A program made the translations under genes and the position numbers. From positions 124,001-188,000 of the forward strand of contig JAHHII010000005.1 in assembly GCA_019358855.1 (NCBI GenBank): DNA of 64,000 nucleotides, written 5' to 3'. Each line of letters opens with the position of its first letter. Within the stretch, counting starts at the first letter, position 1. Below, piece by piece: positions 1-10,100 of this stretch. The stretch comes from Timaviella obliquedivisa GSE-PSE-MK23-08B. Lineage in GTDB: Bacteria; Cyanobacteriota; Cyanobacteriia; Elainellales; Elainellaceae. The notes beneath the pieces were generated by a model. That model did no database searches and was not told the origin of the DNA. It saw only the letters and a program-made list of their open reading frames with translations.

Positions 1-334
1 AACGCCCCAAGTGTCCGGCATTAACATTATGAATAACGCGCAGATTATCTACTAGATGAAACTGCTGATAAACTGTACCGATTTGCTGTTGCACCTGACG
101 GAGCCGGGTCGGTTTAAGTTGGTTAAGGTTACGCCCCAATGCCCAAACCTCTCCTTCTGTAGGGCGCAAGGTGCCATTTAGCAGACGAATCAGCGTACTC
201 TTCCCGGCTCCGCTTGACCCCACTAGCGCCACCCGATCGCCAGAAAAGATCTGTAAATCAACGCCTTTTAACGCTTGCAAATTGCCGAACTGGTGCGACA
301 CTTGCTTCAATTCAAATAGGGGTGCCGCATTCAT
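1..334 (-). CDS. phnC: Phosphonate/phosphite-type ABC transporter ATP-binding protein (partial)
   Basis: This is the N-terminal part of an ABC ATPase that runs off the left edge. The protein begins MNAAPLFELKQVSHQFGNLQ and carries a Walker A loop GSSGAGKST near residues 38-46. A Q-loop stretch, YQQFHLVDNL, is followed by a NVNAGHLG segment typical of the PhnC branch. Signature and Walker B lie outside the window. The ATG directly follows the stop codon of the binding-protein gene, so the two are co-transcribed and probably translationally coupled. The family energises import of phosphonate, phosphite or phosphate at the inner membrane, and a permease should follow to the left. The exact substrate cannot be told. 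Confidence 0.9.
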   Translation of the reverse strand, partial: MNAAPLFELKQVSHQFGNLQALKGVDLQIFSGDRVALVGSSGAGKSTLIRLLNGTLRPTEGEVWALGRNLNQLKPTRLRQVQQQIGTVYQQFHLVDNLRVIHNVNAGHLGR

Positions 335-1249
335 CTACTTAATCTTGCCAATCTGTCGTCCTACAGCCTCGATCTGGGCGTAATTATCGTTTTGAGTCGC
401 AATAAATTTCTCGGCTCCAAACAGTTCTAGAATTTCCTTGTGTTCTGGAACTTTTGGGTCGAGTTTAAGTAAAGCTGCCTGGACTTTTTGAGGAAAGTCT
501 GACCCATAGCGTTGCTGTACGGCTGGGTTAATCACCCAATGATAATCATAGTAGGCAGGCGATCGCCAAATAACCTGCACCTTACTCTCATCCACTTCCC
601 CCGCCTTAAGTCGTTTCTGCCAGACTTGCTCATTCATAGCACCCACCTCGTAAGTGCCCGCCGTCACCAATTGCAGCGTTGCATCATGGTTCTGAGAAAA
701 CCCGACCTGTCCTTTAAAGTCTTCTAGCTTTACGCCAGCCTGCTGCAAAAAATATTGAGGCATCAGCCGCCCTGATGTAGAAGACTCACTGCCAAACGTC
801 ATCGTGCGTCCTTTAAGCAGGGTCAAATCTTTAGCGTCTTTGATAGGCTGGATGCCACTCTTTTTCGTTGCAATCAAAACTGTATGAAAGTTGGCATCAA
901 TGTCACGCTGGGCGATCGCGCTGGCACCGGGAACCTGTAAACGAGCCTGCACGCCTGTCAGTCCGCCAAACCACACCATGTCCAAATCATCCACCTTAAA
1001 AGCGGTCACTGCTGCGGTGTAGTCAGTAACAGGCTTGTAGACCACAGGCACCTTCAGTTCTGCTTGCAGATATTGAGACAACTTGCTGTAGAGCCGCTGG
1101 AGTTTCTCTGGATCTTGGTCAGGGATGGCTCCCGTAGTGAAGGGTTGGGTACTTCCGGGTTGGGCAGATGCTGGGGCAGAGGCAGGTGTGGGAGCTTGGG
1201 TGCAGGCAGACAGCAATAGTAGACAACCTGCTAATAAAAACTGTTTCAT
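335..1249 (-). CDS. phnD: Phosphonate/phosphite-type ABC transporter substrate-binding lipoprotein
   Basis: This 304-aa binding protein belongs to the PhnD (phosphate/phosphite/phosphonate) family. The chosen start gives MKQFLLAGCLLLLSACTQ, a lipoprotein signal with lipobox LSAC, and has a GAGAAAG ribosome site just upstream. An in-frame start 17 codons earlier would bury the signal peptide. Family marks are the VTDYTAAVTAF stretch, LDMVWFGGLTGV and FGSESSTSGRLMPQYFL, which line the anion pocket in known members. It should be anchored on the periplasmic face and feed ligand to the transporter whose ATPase gene follows with no gap. The ligand (phosphonate, phosphite or another oxyanion) is not determined. 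Confidence 0.88.
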   Translation of the reverse strand: MKQFLLAGCLLLLSACTQAPTPASAPASAQPGSTQPFTTGAIPDQDPEKLQRLYSKLSQYLQAELKVPVVYKPVTDYTAAVTAFKVDDLDMVWFGGLTGVQARLQVPGASAIAQRDIDANFHTVLIATKKSGIQPIKDAKDLTLLKGRTMTFGSESSTSGRLMPQYFLQQAGVKLEDFKGQVGFSQNHDATLQLVTAGTYEVGAMNEQVWQKRLKAGEVDESKVQVIWRSPAYYDYHWVINPAVQQRYGSDFPQKVQAALLKLDPKVPEHKEILELFGAEKFIATQNDNYAQIEAVGRQIGKIK

Positions 1250-1690
1250 TAATCTTTCTCTATCAATCACTCTTGTTAAAACGGTGCCACTGGATTTCAA
1301 AAAATCTTAGCGCTTGTCTCAAGCTGTTCTTCTTCTTTTAACGATTTTCTCCGTTTGCACAGCGTTCTGAAAAAAGAAATTGCCTAGACTGATTAACACT
1401 TCGATCGCTCAACCGTGGCTTGCAGTTCTTAACTCTAGCAGCGATCGGGTTAATCATTACGCTCAGAATGGCTGAGTTGGGGTAGCAAGGGTTTTTCTGA
1501 GCATTCATTTGAGCATTCAGTTTAAACAACCTATCACTTGCGTTGGGGTTGGGATTCAGAATTGTTGCGCCATTTTTCTGTTACAGGTCACTGAATTCTC
1601 AAAGGACAAATATGTTACAAAAAGTGAAGAGAGACCGGCGATCGCCCTGCCTCTTTTGCCCTCATTAAAAAGCTGCACAACTCCATCGTC
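1250..1690. other. Divergent intergenic region
   Basis: About 440 bp between the minus-strand transporter operon and the plus-strand hydrolase, so it should hold both promoters. It contains a GCGATCGC site and a short direct duplication of TGAGCATTCA around 1498-1520. It also has a stretch GCTGAGTTGGGGTA that resembles the left end of a dispersed repeat seen near 20179. A 63-codon open frame here has no coding marks and was not called. Confidence 0.4.
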
Positions 1691-2554
1691 ATGAAGCAAA
1701 AAATTATCGATCTGTTTGATGAATACACCCATACTGCTTTGCCTCGACGTATTTTTTTCAAACGGCTTGTCGCCTTAGCCGGAAGTACGGCTGCTGCAAC
1801 AGCATTGCTGCCGCTGTTGGAAAATAATTATGCTAAGTCGGCTATGGTTGACGAAAAAGATCCTCAACTCACCACCGAATTTCTGTCCTACCCAGGTGCG
1901 GGTGGAAACATGAAAGGCTACTTGGCTAAACCTAAAGACATGCCGGGTGAACTTCCTGCGGTGATTGTCATCCACGAAAACCGAGGGCTGAACGCTCATA
2001 TTCAAGATGTTGCTCGACGAGCCGCTTTGGCAGGCTACGTGGCTTTAGCTCCAGATTTCCTTTCTCCAGTAGGAGGTACGCCTGACAATGAAGATCAGGC
2101 TCGGACAATGATTAGCGCTTTAGATAGCCAGCAAACTTTAAGCAACTTAAAATCAACTCTAGCGTTCCTGCAAAATCGACCTGATACTACGAGCAAGGTT
2201 GGCTGTGTCGGTTTTTGCTGGGGAGGCGCAATGACAAACCAACTGGCAGTCAGCGCTCCTAATCTGGGAGCCGCGATCGCGTTTTACGGTTCTGTCCCTC
2301 CAGCCGAGGCAGTTCCTAATATACAATCGCCGTTACTGCTCCACTATGCTGGACTAGATGAACGAATTAACCAGGAGATTTCTGGCTATGAAACAGCCCT
2401 AAGAACGGCAGGAAAAGACTACACAATCTCCATGTATAGCGGTGTCAACCATTCCTTTCATAACGATACCAACGAGGCTCGCTATGATGCAGAAGCAGCC
2501 AAGCTAGCTTGGGAGAGATCGATGACATTTTTTGACTACTACTTAAAAGCCTAA
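1691..2554 (+). CDS. Dienelactone hydrolase family protein, probably exported
   Basis: This 287-aa alpha/beta hydrolase belongs to the dienelactone hydrolase family. The N-terminus (about residues 19-45) has a twin-arginine-like RRIFFKRL followed by a hydrophobic Ala/Leu stretch, so Tat export is likely. The nucleophile elbow is GFCWGG with Cys176. Asp223 (GLDERI) and His254 (VNHSFH) complete the Cys-Asp-His triad, and Glu96 in IHENRGL matches the Glu that activates the Cys in the family. Known members open lactone rings or hydrolyse carboxylic esters; the true substrate is unknown. The gene stands alone, and no good ribosome site is visible before the ATG. Confidence 0.87.
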   Translation: MKQKIIDLFDEYTHTALPRRIFFKRLVALAGSTAAATALLPLLENNYAKSAMVDEKDPQLTTEFLSYPGAGGNMKGYLAKPKDMPGELPAVIVIHENRGLNAHIQDVARRAALAGYVALAPDFLSPVGGTPDNEDQARTMISALDSQQTLSNLKSTLAFLQNRPDTTSKVGCVGFCWGGAMTNQLAVSAPNLGAAIAFYGSVPPAEAVPNIQSPLLLHYAGLDERINQEISGYETALRTAGKDYTISMYSGVNHSFHNDTNEARYDAEAAKLAWERSMTFFDYYLKA

Positions 2555-2587
2555 TTCGTTAGCGACCCCTGGAAGCATAATCTACTC

Positions 2588-2628
2588 AAAGCCCCTTTCC
2601 TTCAGGAGAGGGGTTGGGGAGAGGTCTA
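2588..2628. repeat. Remnant of a dispersed palindromic repeat, terminator-like
   Basis: The stretch pairs CCCCTTTCC with GGAGAGGGG across a short loop and continues GTTGGGGAGAGGTCT. The same words, in the opposite orientation, form the right part of the element at 45468-45630. It lies about 35 bp after the hydrolase stop and could act as its terminator, but there is no clear T-run. Confidence 0.5.
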
Positions 2629-2700
2629 CCTCACTGTATCGCTGACTTAACCTAACCTACTGGATAAAATCTCTAACTTTACTATTAGCTATTCACCATT

Positions 2701-2853
2701 AGGGGAGTTGCGTGAAAATAAAACCCCAATGGGATGCATTGACTTATCAGCCCCCTAAATCCCCCATTCTGGGGGACTTTAACAGGTTCGGAAGTCCCCC
2801 AGAATGGGGGATTTAGGGGGCGGTTCGGGGCGTTATTTAATCGCAACTCCCTA
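2701..2853. repeat. MITE-like palindromic element with TA flanks
   Basis: The core is a perfect 30-bp inverted repeat (2750-2779 and 2792-2821, starting GCCCCCTAAATCCCCCATTC) around a 12-nt loop. An outer pair, GGGAGTTGCG (near 2703-2712) and CGCAACTCCC (2842-2851), forms the ends and is flanked by TA on both sides, as for Tc1/mariner/IS630-type insertions. The same core, with different outer arms, recurs at 18211-18288 and 20338-20414. No transposase gene lies in the window. Confidence 0.75.
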
Positions 2854-2910
2854 GCCATTTACCATTAGGCAAATAAGACTTGCACCTAGGCTCTACATGA
2901 GCTACTGCAT

Positions 2911-5900
2911 CTAATTAGAAGAAAGCAAGGTCGCAATGACTTCAATGAGATGATCCGATTCAACTGGTTTTGAAATGTGTCGTTGAAAGCCCGCTGAAAC
3001 AGCTTGTTGGTGATTAATTTCTCCTGCAAAGGCTGTCAACGCGATCGCTGGAATTTGTCCGTTCTGATCGGGAGGTAGCTTTCTAATCAGTTGCATCAAC
3101 ATATAACCGTCCATTTCAGGCATTCCAATATCGCTCAGTAACAGGTCGGGGCTAGACTCAGCTAGAGCGAGCAGGGCATCCGCAGCAGAAGCGACAGCTG
3201 TTACCTTCGCTCCGGCTTGTCCCAGTAAAAAAGCAACAAAGTCTCGGGTATCAGCTTCATCATCGACTACTAAAATATTGATGTTACTCAGGTCACAAGA
3301 TCGTTCAGATGAACGTTCATGATTTAGGTTTACAGGTTGAGTTGGCATGAGCGGTAGCCGTACTGTAAAGGTTGCACCTAGTCCCTCACCTAAACTCTCT
3401 GCTTTAACAGTTCCGCCGTGCAGTTCCACTAGATGACGCACGATCGCCAGACCCAAACCGAGTCCACCGAATTTTCGGGTTGTAGCGCCATCTGCTTGGC
3501 GAAAGTAGTCAAAGACATGGGGCAGGAAGTTGGGATGAATTCCTCTTCCTGTATCGCTAATTGTGATTTGAGCTTGTTCATCAAACTGTTCCAGGCGAAG
3601 CGTTACTTTTCCTCCCTGTAAGCTGAACTTAACTGCATTAGAAAGAAGATTCCAAATGACTTGCTGCAATCGATTTGAGTCTCCTGATACCAGTCTCACA
3701 TGCGGGTCAAGAACCACCTCCACCTGGATCATTTTTGCTTCAGCCGATAATCGCACCGTTTCCATTGCGGCTTGAATCGTGTCTACCAGATCAACCGGAT
3801 AAGCATTGAGACTGAGCTTTCCTTGCAAAATTCGGGAGACATCTAATAAATCTTCAATCAGTTCTGATTGAAGCTTAGCATTGCGTTCAATCGTTGCTAA
3901 AGCTTGAGCAGTCTTAGATTCATCTAACTTGCCTCTTCGCAATAGCTTTGCCCATCCCAAAATTGGGTTAAGTGGCGTTCGTAGCTCGTGGGAAAGTACG
4001 GCTAAAAATTCATCTTTAATTCGGTTAGCGGCTTCAGCCTGATTGCGCGCCGTTTGTTCTGCTTCGTAGAGATTTGTACGCGCGATCGCCTGGGCACACT
4101 GCTGCGCCAGCGACAAAATAAAAGCTTGATCTTCTGCCTCCAGCAGTTGAGGTTCGCTAAACCCAAAGGAAATCCCACCTAATGCCCGACCTTCTACTTT
4201 TAAGGGAATCGAGATCCAAGCACCGATATCATGCTGCTCGTAGCTTTCCCTAAGATGAGGATAACGGATGATTCGTTCTGCTGAAGACTCTGCCCAAATG
4301 GGCTGCCCAGTCCGTACTGCCTCTGCTAGAGGCACTGGGGCATCAAGGGAAAACCGATGCCAGCCATTGATCTGTTCTGCCTCATACCCTAGCGTTCGGA
4401 CAATTTCTAATTCGGAGTTAGCCTCATTAAGTAGCGCTACCAGTGCAAAGTTTGCTCCCAATGCAGCAATGCCCTGATCGACAATCACATCTGCTACTTG
4501 AGTAGGCGTAAGCGAGTCGGATAAGGCAGCAGTCACTAGTTGAAGCCGAGAGAGCCGCGCGGCTGACTGCTCGGCAGCCTGTTGAGCGTGCTGTGCCCCC
4601 TGATAAAGTCGGGCATTGTCGAGGGCGATCGCGGCACGATGGGCGATGCGTTCTGCCAGAATGAGGTCTGCCCTGGTGTAGTGACGATTTGACTCTGCGG
4701 TAACAAACGAAATTGCCCCTAGAATTTGTCCTCGGGCAATTAGCGGTGAAATGATGCAAGACTTTAAGCCTAGCTCACGGATAATTTTCAGGTGGTCGGC
4801 ATCTTGAGTGATAAGGGCGATCGCTGCATCTGAAATTTCAGCCGCAAATTCGGCTTGCCCAGTTCGTAAAACCTTTGCAATTCCCTCTGCATCATCAATC
4901 TGCTTAGGATAACGTTGATGAAGTTCCCAGCCTAACTTCACTTTCTCCGGATCTCGGTGCGCCACCCCTACCCGATGAATCTCGCCGTTGGATTCTAATA
5001 AATCAATGGCGCACCAATCTGCAAAAAATGGCACAACTAAATTAGCAACGCTCGCCAAAGTTTGTTCATAGTTCAACGACGAAGCTAGCACAGTTGTGAC
5101 TTTCACCAAAAACGCCGATCGCTGCTGGTCGGCTTCGGCTTCTAACCGAGCGGTTTGCTCACGAATTAGCTGGGCACGTTCAGCTTCTGCCTGTTTACGC
5201 TCAGTAATATCTTTGTTAATACCAATGAAAAAGATCGGATTTCCGTCTTTATCATGAACCAGTTTTGCAGTCGTTTCAATAGGTACTTCCGAGCCATCTT
5301 TTCGTTGACAAGGCACTTCACCGCAAAACTCTCCACTGTCTTCAATAGACTGAATCATTTCAGCCGTCATGATCGGTGAAATATCAGGATGATGCAAAAA
5401 GCTAACGGGCTGACCGATCGCTTCGGCTGCCGTGTAGCCAAAGATTTGCTCGGCGTTGCCTAGCCAACGTTGAATCTTACCTTCCAAATCAGTTAACAAA
5501 ATTGCGTCGGGCATTTGCTGCAATGCAACATCTGAAATGAGCAGTTCGGCTTCGTTTTGTTTGCGTTTGGTAATATCGTGCATAACGACAACTGCACCTT
5601 GTTTATTACCTTGAGCATCGACGATCGCTTGTCCACTGGCTAATAGCGTTCGTGGCGTTCCTTGTTTTGGTACAATCATCATCTCAGTCTTATCCACTAC
5701 CTGTCCCTGTAATGCTCGGAACAGAGGGATATTTTCTTTGAACATCCGCGTTTTGCCGCCGGGCAGGTACAGGTCATAGTAATCTGCCCATTGCTCTGGG
5801 GGCAAGGGTTGTTCGGGGAGTCCATGAAATTCTCGGGCAGAGCGATTGAACAAGGTTAGAATACCATCGGCATCACAGGCGACAATACCTGCCTGCACGT

Positions 5901-7077
5901 TATCGAGCAATGCTTTAAGCAACTCTTGCTCCGTTTCGAGGGTTGCTTTAGCTTGCTGTCGTTCAACCACTTCAACACGAAGTAATTCATTCGTTTTAGA
6001 TAACTCGATCGTGCGCTGTTCTACCAGACTTTGTAACTCGTCTTGCGCTTGCTGTCTTGCCTTCTCAGTTTGCTGTCGCTCTAGTTCAGTGGCAATTCGC
6101 AGGGAAAAGATCGTGAGCAATGATTCTGCAATCTGGATGTTTTCTAAAGGTTTGCCGTGCATCATGCCGAGCAACCCGATCGCGGTACCATGAGAGTCAA
6201 AAATTGGAATGGCGATGTAGCTTTCGACCTGCAAAGGCTCTAAGAGAGGGGCATAGGGAAATGTAGCTTGCACGTCACGAGGATAGCAGCAGAGTTTTTT
6301 CTGACGAAGGACTTGCTGGCAGGGCGTACCGTGTAGCGAGTAGGCAAAGTTATCAATAGTTTCACCTTTGGCGCAGACTGCGATCGTGTTCAGCATTTCT
6401 GCTTCTGAGTCGGCTACCAGACCAATGTAGGCATAGTCAACTTCTAAAACTTTGGCAAAGTGCTGCACTAACGCATAGAAAAACGCTTCTCCAGTCGCGG
6501 CAGCAATCCCTTGGGTTACTTCCAGTAAAGCTGCATCAATGCGGGCAACCTTGCGTGCGGCTAGCCGTAGCTCTAGCTCATCGATCACCATGGCGGCTAA
6601 ATCAGTCAGGGTGGCAGTTTGCTCAGGAGTCAAAGCATCGCGCGGCTTGGTGTCGAGTAGGCAGAGCGTGCCTAAAGTAAAGCCATCTTCTGTAATGAGT
6701 GGCGCACCTGCATAGAAACGCAGCCCTGGCTCACTTTGCACAAAGGGATTACATACCAGCCGATTATCCTGCCGGGTGTCAGGAATGACTAAAACATCGT
6801 CGTAGAGTAAGGCGAAGCTACAAATGGTTGTATCTCGCTCTACCTCAGACACGTCAAAGCCATAGCAAGACTTAAACCAACCTCTGGTTTCATCGACCAG
6901 CGAAATCAGGACGATCGGGACATCGAACAGGCGAGCTGCTAAGGCTGTCAGGCGATCGAAGGCGGCTTCGGGCGGCGTATCAAGGATGTTGTAGCGCCGC
7001 AGGGCTTTCAGTCGCTCTGTCTCGTTGGCAGGCAGAGGAACGGAGGTGACAGGCGGTTGCGGCAGATCTTCAGGCAT
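2911..7077 (-). CDS. Hybrid sensor histidine kinase (GAF-GAF-PAS-PAS-GAF-GAF-HisKA-HATPase-REC)
   Basis: This 1388-aa soluble sensor kinase has no evident membrane segment. In order it shows a GAF domain (about 30-175, starting after RYNILDTPPEAAFDRLT), a second GAF (about 185-340), a coiled coil, two PAS domains (about 385-510 and 515-635), two more GAF domains (about 660-825 and 845-1000), HisKA with phosphoacceptor His1030 in [11 protein letters not shown], and HATPase with GLGLGLAIV. A C-terminal receiver follows with Asp1316 in SDIGMPEMDGY. The C-terminal receiver may act as an internal brake or relay. It lies 68 bp downstream of a second giant kinase whose C-terminal 350 residues are closely similar, so the two probably share an operon. 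Ligands are unknown. Confidence 0.92.
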   Translation of the reverse strand: MPEDLPQPPVTSVPLPANETERLKALRRYNILDTPPEAAFDRLTALAARLFDVPIVLISLVDETRGWFKSCYGFDVSEVERDTTICSFALLYDDVLVIPDTRQDNRLVCNPFVQSEPGLRFYAGAPLITEDGFTLGTLCLLDTKPRDALTPEQTATLTDLAAMVIDELELRLAARKVARIDAALLEVTQGIAAATGEAFFYALVQHFAKVLEVDYAYIGLVADSEAEMLNTIAVCAKGETIDNFAYSLHGTPCQQVLRQKKLCCYPRDVQATFPYAPLLEPLQVESYIAIPIFDSHGTAIGLLGMMHGKPLENIQIAESLLTIFSLRIATELERQQTEKARQQAQDELQSLVEQRTIELSKTNELLRVEVVERQQAKATLETEQELLKALLDNVQAGIVACDADGILTLFNRSAREFHGLPEQPLPPEQWADYYDLYLPGGKTRMFKENIPLFRALQGQVVDKTEMMIVPKQGTPRTLLASGQAIVDAQGNKQGAVVVMHDITKRKQNEAELLISDVALQQMPDAILLTDLEGKIQRWLGNAEQIFGYTAAEAIGQPVSFLHHPDISPIMTAEMIQSIEDSGEFCGEVPCQRKDGSEVPIETTAKLVHDKDGNPIFFIGINKDITERKQAEAERAQLIREQTARLEAEADQQRSAFLVKVTTVLASSLNYEQTLASVANLVVPFFADWCAIDLLESNGEIHRVGVAHRDPEKVKLGWELHQRYPKQIDDAEGIAKVLRTGQAEFAAEISDAAIALITQDADHLKIIRELGLKSCIISPLIARGQILGAISFVTAESNRHYTRADLILAERIAHRAAIALDNARLYQGAQHAQQAAEQSAARLSRLQLVTAALSDSLTPTQVADVIVDQGIAALGANFALVALLNEANSELEIVRTLGYEAEQINGWHRFSLDAPVPLAEAVRTGQPIWAESSAERIIRYPHLRESYEQHDIGAWISIPLKVEGRALGGISFGFSEPQLLEAEDQAFILSLAQQCAQAIARTNLYEAEQTARNQAEAANRIKDEFLAVLSHELRTPLNPILGWAKLLRRGKLDESKTAQALATIERNAKLQSELIEDLLDVSRILQGKLSLNAYPVDLVDTIQAAMETVRLSAEAKMIQVEVVLDPHVRLVSGDSNRLQQVIWNLLSNAVKFSLQGGKVTLRLEQFDEQAQITISDTGRGIHPNFLPHVFDYFRQADGATTRKFGGLGLGLAIVRHLVELHGGTVKAESLGEGLGATFTVRLPLMPTQPVNLNHERSSERSCDLSNINILVVDDEADTRDFVAFLLGQAGAKVTAVASAADALLALAESSPDLLLSDIGMPEMDGYMLMQLIRKLPPDQNGQIPAIALTAFAGEINHQQAVSAGFQRHISKPVESDHLIEVIATLLSSN

Positions 7078-7145
7078 AGAAGGTTGTGCTTAGGAACTTG
7101 AGAAAAATAGAGTAAAGTGACAATTGCCCGATTGAGTTTAGGGAA

Positions 7146-10100
7146 TTAGTAGGCTGCTAATAGCCTGATCGTATCAACCAATTGGGTTGGATCGACGGGT
7201 TTAGACAAATGTCGTTGAAACCCAGCAGCAAGTGCCTGTCGATGATCAATTTCTCCGGCATATGCTGTTAGCGCGATCGCCGGAATTTTCTCGTTCTGTG
7301 GTAGCCTGCGAATCTGTTTAATTAACATATAGCCATCCATTTCGGGCATTCCAATATCACTCACTAACACGTTAGGCTGGGCTTGGGCAAAAGCGCCTAA
7401 AGCTGCGATCGCCGATGGCATTGAGATTACTGTAGCGCCAGCTTGCTCTAAGATAAAGGTAATTAGTTCTAGCGAATCGATTTCATCATCAACTAGCAGA
7501 ATCCGAATTCCTGTTAGCGACGTTAACGAATCGAACTCGCAGGAAGGACTGTTTGACGCATCAAGGTGCTCATGCTTCGTTTGAATGAGCGGTAAGGTTA
7601 CGGTGAACGTTGCACCCTGATTTTCGCCAGGACTATCGGCGCGCACGGTTCCCCCATGCAGTTCGACTAAATGACGCACGATCGCCAACCCTAACCCTAG
7701 TCCACCGAAAGTACGCGTTGTACTGCCGTCTGCCTGCCGAAAGTACTCAAAGACGTAGGGCAAAAAGGTATCGGGAATGCCTCTACCTGTGTCGCTCACT
7801 TGAATTTGCACCTGCGATTCAATGCGTTCTGACCGTATGCTAACGCTCCCCCCCGTTGACGTAAATTTAATAGCATTTGAAAGGAGATTCCAAACGACTT
7901 GCTGAAGCCGTGCTGAGTCCCCTAAAACTTGTTCAGTTGCATTAAAGTGAGTTTCAAGTTGAATTGACTTCGCTTCCGCCGACAATTGCACAGTTTCGAG
8001 GGCAGCATTCAGGGTTGCCGTTAAATCAACAGGAGACATCTTAAGGCTAAGCTTTCCTTGCAAAATGCGAGAGACATCAAGCAAGTCTTCTATCAACTGA
8101 GTTTGTAGTTTAGCGTTGCGCTCGATCGTCTCTAAGGCATGGGCTGTTTTAGTAGCGTCTAAATTGCCGCGTCGCAACAGCTTAGACCATCCCAAAATCG
8201 GATTCAACGGCGTTCGTAATTCATGAGACAATACGGCTAAAAATTCATCTTTAATCCGGTTTGCAGACTCAGCTTGCTCTCGTGCTTCTTGTTCCCGCGC
8301 AAGTAGCTGTTCGCGTTCAAATTCAGCGCGTTTACGATCGCTAATATCATTAATAAGTGCCACAAATCCTTGAACGGTACCGCAATCGTCCAATCGAGGC
8401 ACATAGGTCACACTCACATCACGAGTTTTTTCATCGACAGTAGCGACGTAAGTCTCAAAGGTAACCTGCTCTCCCTTCAACACCTGTTCTACATAGGGAC
8501 GAATGATATCGTAACCCGTTTTCCCCAATACCTCCCATAAACACTTGCCATAAACCTCGCTAGCCGGGTGCCCAAACCATTCTTCGTAACCTCGATTGTT
8601 AAATCGATAGCGTTGCTCTCGATCGACAAAAGAAATTAGGGCAGGCACACTATTAGTCACTAAACGCAGTTCGGCTTCGCGTTGCCGAAGGATTTCTTCA
8701 ATTTGTTTTTGCTCAGTAATATCTGCTAGTGCGCCCGGAAAAGCGATCGCTGTGCCATCAGCGTCATACTCAACCCGACCCCGTGCGGTCACCCATCGTT
8801 CTTCACCACTGGCGGTACAAACGCGATATTCAGATGTAAAGTTCTCGCCTGTTTCGATCGATCGATCAGTTGATGCGACAACGCGATCGCGATCGTCTGG
8901 GTGAATCGAATTAACAAACGCCTCAACGGGTAATCCGTTGATTGCCTGTTCAGGAGCGATTCCAAACAAGTGAGCAAATCCAGCATTGACGAAAAGCTGA
9001 TTTTCTAAAATTTTCCAGCGCCAAGTGTATATCGCGCCTGCTTCTAAAGCAGATTCCAGTTGGCTCTGAGCATTCTGTAGAGATTCTTCACTGTGCTTGC
9101 GATCGCTAATGTCGATCGACACGCCTAAAATTTGGCGCGGTAGGTTTTCTGCGGTTCGACTAAACACAACGCTTCGAGAATACATCCAACGCCATTCGCC
9201 GTTAGCATGGCGAGCCTGATACTCAAGCCCTAAAACTGCCCCTTCAGGTGCCGAACGAAATGCCTCGAAGTGATCTGCGACATGTCCTAAATCGTTAGGG
9301 TGAATAATCGTTGGAACGATGTTTATTCCCATTGCTTGAATTTGCTCAGTGGTGTAGCCCAACAGGTCAGTAATCTGGCGGTTAAAATACACATTTCGCT
9401 GTTCTAGCAAGTCATGCACAAACAAAATGCCAGGCATTGTTTCTGCAACTTGTTGGTTAAAGTGCTGAGTCTCACGAAGCTGGGCTTCAGTTCGTCTGCG
9501 ATCGGTGATATTTTCAAACGATAACCCTAAACATTGATTGGGAAGTGGAAACGCTTTCAAGCTGTAAATGCCTGCGGTAATGCCGTCTTCTTGGTAAGGA
9601 ACCTCGCCTAAGTCTAGGGCTTCTCCGGTGCGAACGACCGTCATATATTGCTGTACTAGCGATGTTTGTATCAGCATTGGGAAAGTTTCAGCCATACTCA
9701 TGCCAATGAGGGGCTCAAAATTAATACCCGTTGCTGCCGATGCCATTGGATTGGCAATGAGTAAGCGAAAAGAACCTGGATCGTTAGAGTCTTCGAGTTG
9801 CCACACCACCATCCCTACCTGGGTATTCCGAACCACATCCGCGTAAAGCTGCAACCGCTCTTCAGCCTGCTTGCGATCGGTAATATCGCGCTGAGTTCCC
9901 CAAGCTCGCAGCAGCTTTTCATCTTCAACAACTCCTACCAAATTGTTTAAAAAGATTTTTGAATTGCCTTGCTGATCAACTCCATAAGATTCTGCATCTA
10001 CAAGGCGATAGTCCGAGCCGATAAAGGCTCGTAGATATTCGATGTTCTTAAGATTTGACTGCACCAAAAAATCTCCTAGCCTCGCTCCAATGAGTTCTTC

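Noticed and set aside
1338-1529. 63-codon minus-strand frame in the 1250-1690 gap
   Set aside because: No ribosome site, no recognisable protein pattern; it covers repeated TGAGCATTCA bases.
2750-2821. CRISPR-like repeats (palindromic 30-mers here, at 18211 and at 20338)
   Set aside because: Single isolated copies with hairpin symmetry and no spacer array or cas genes; better explained as MITE-like elements.
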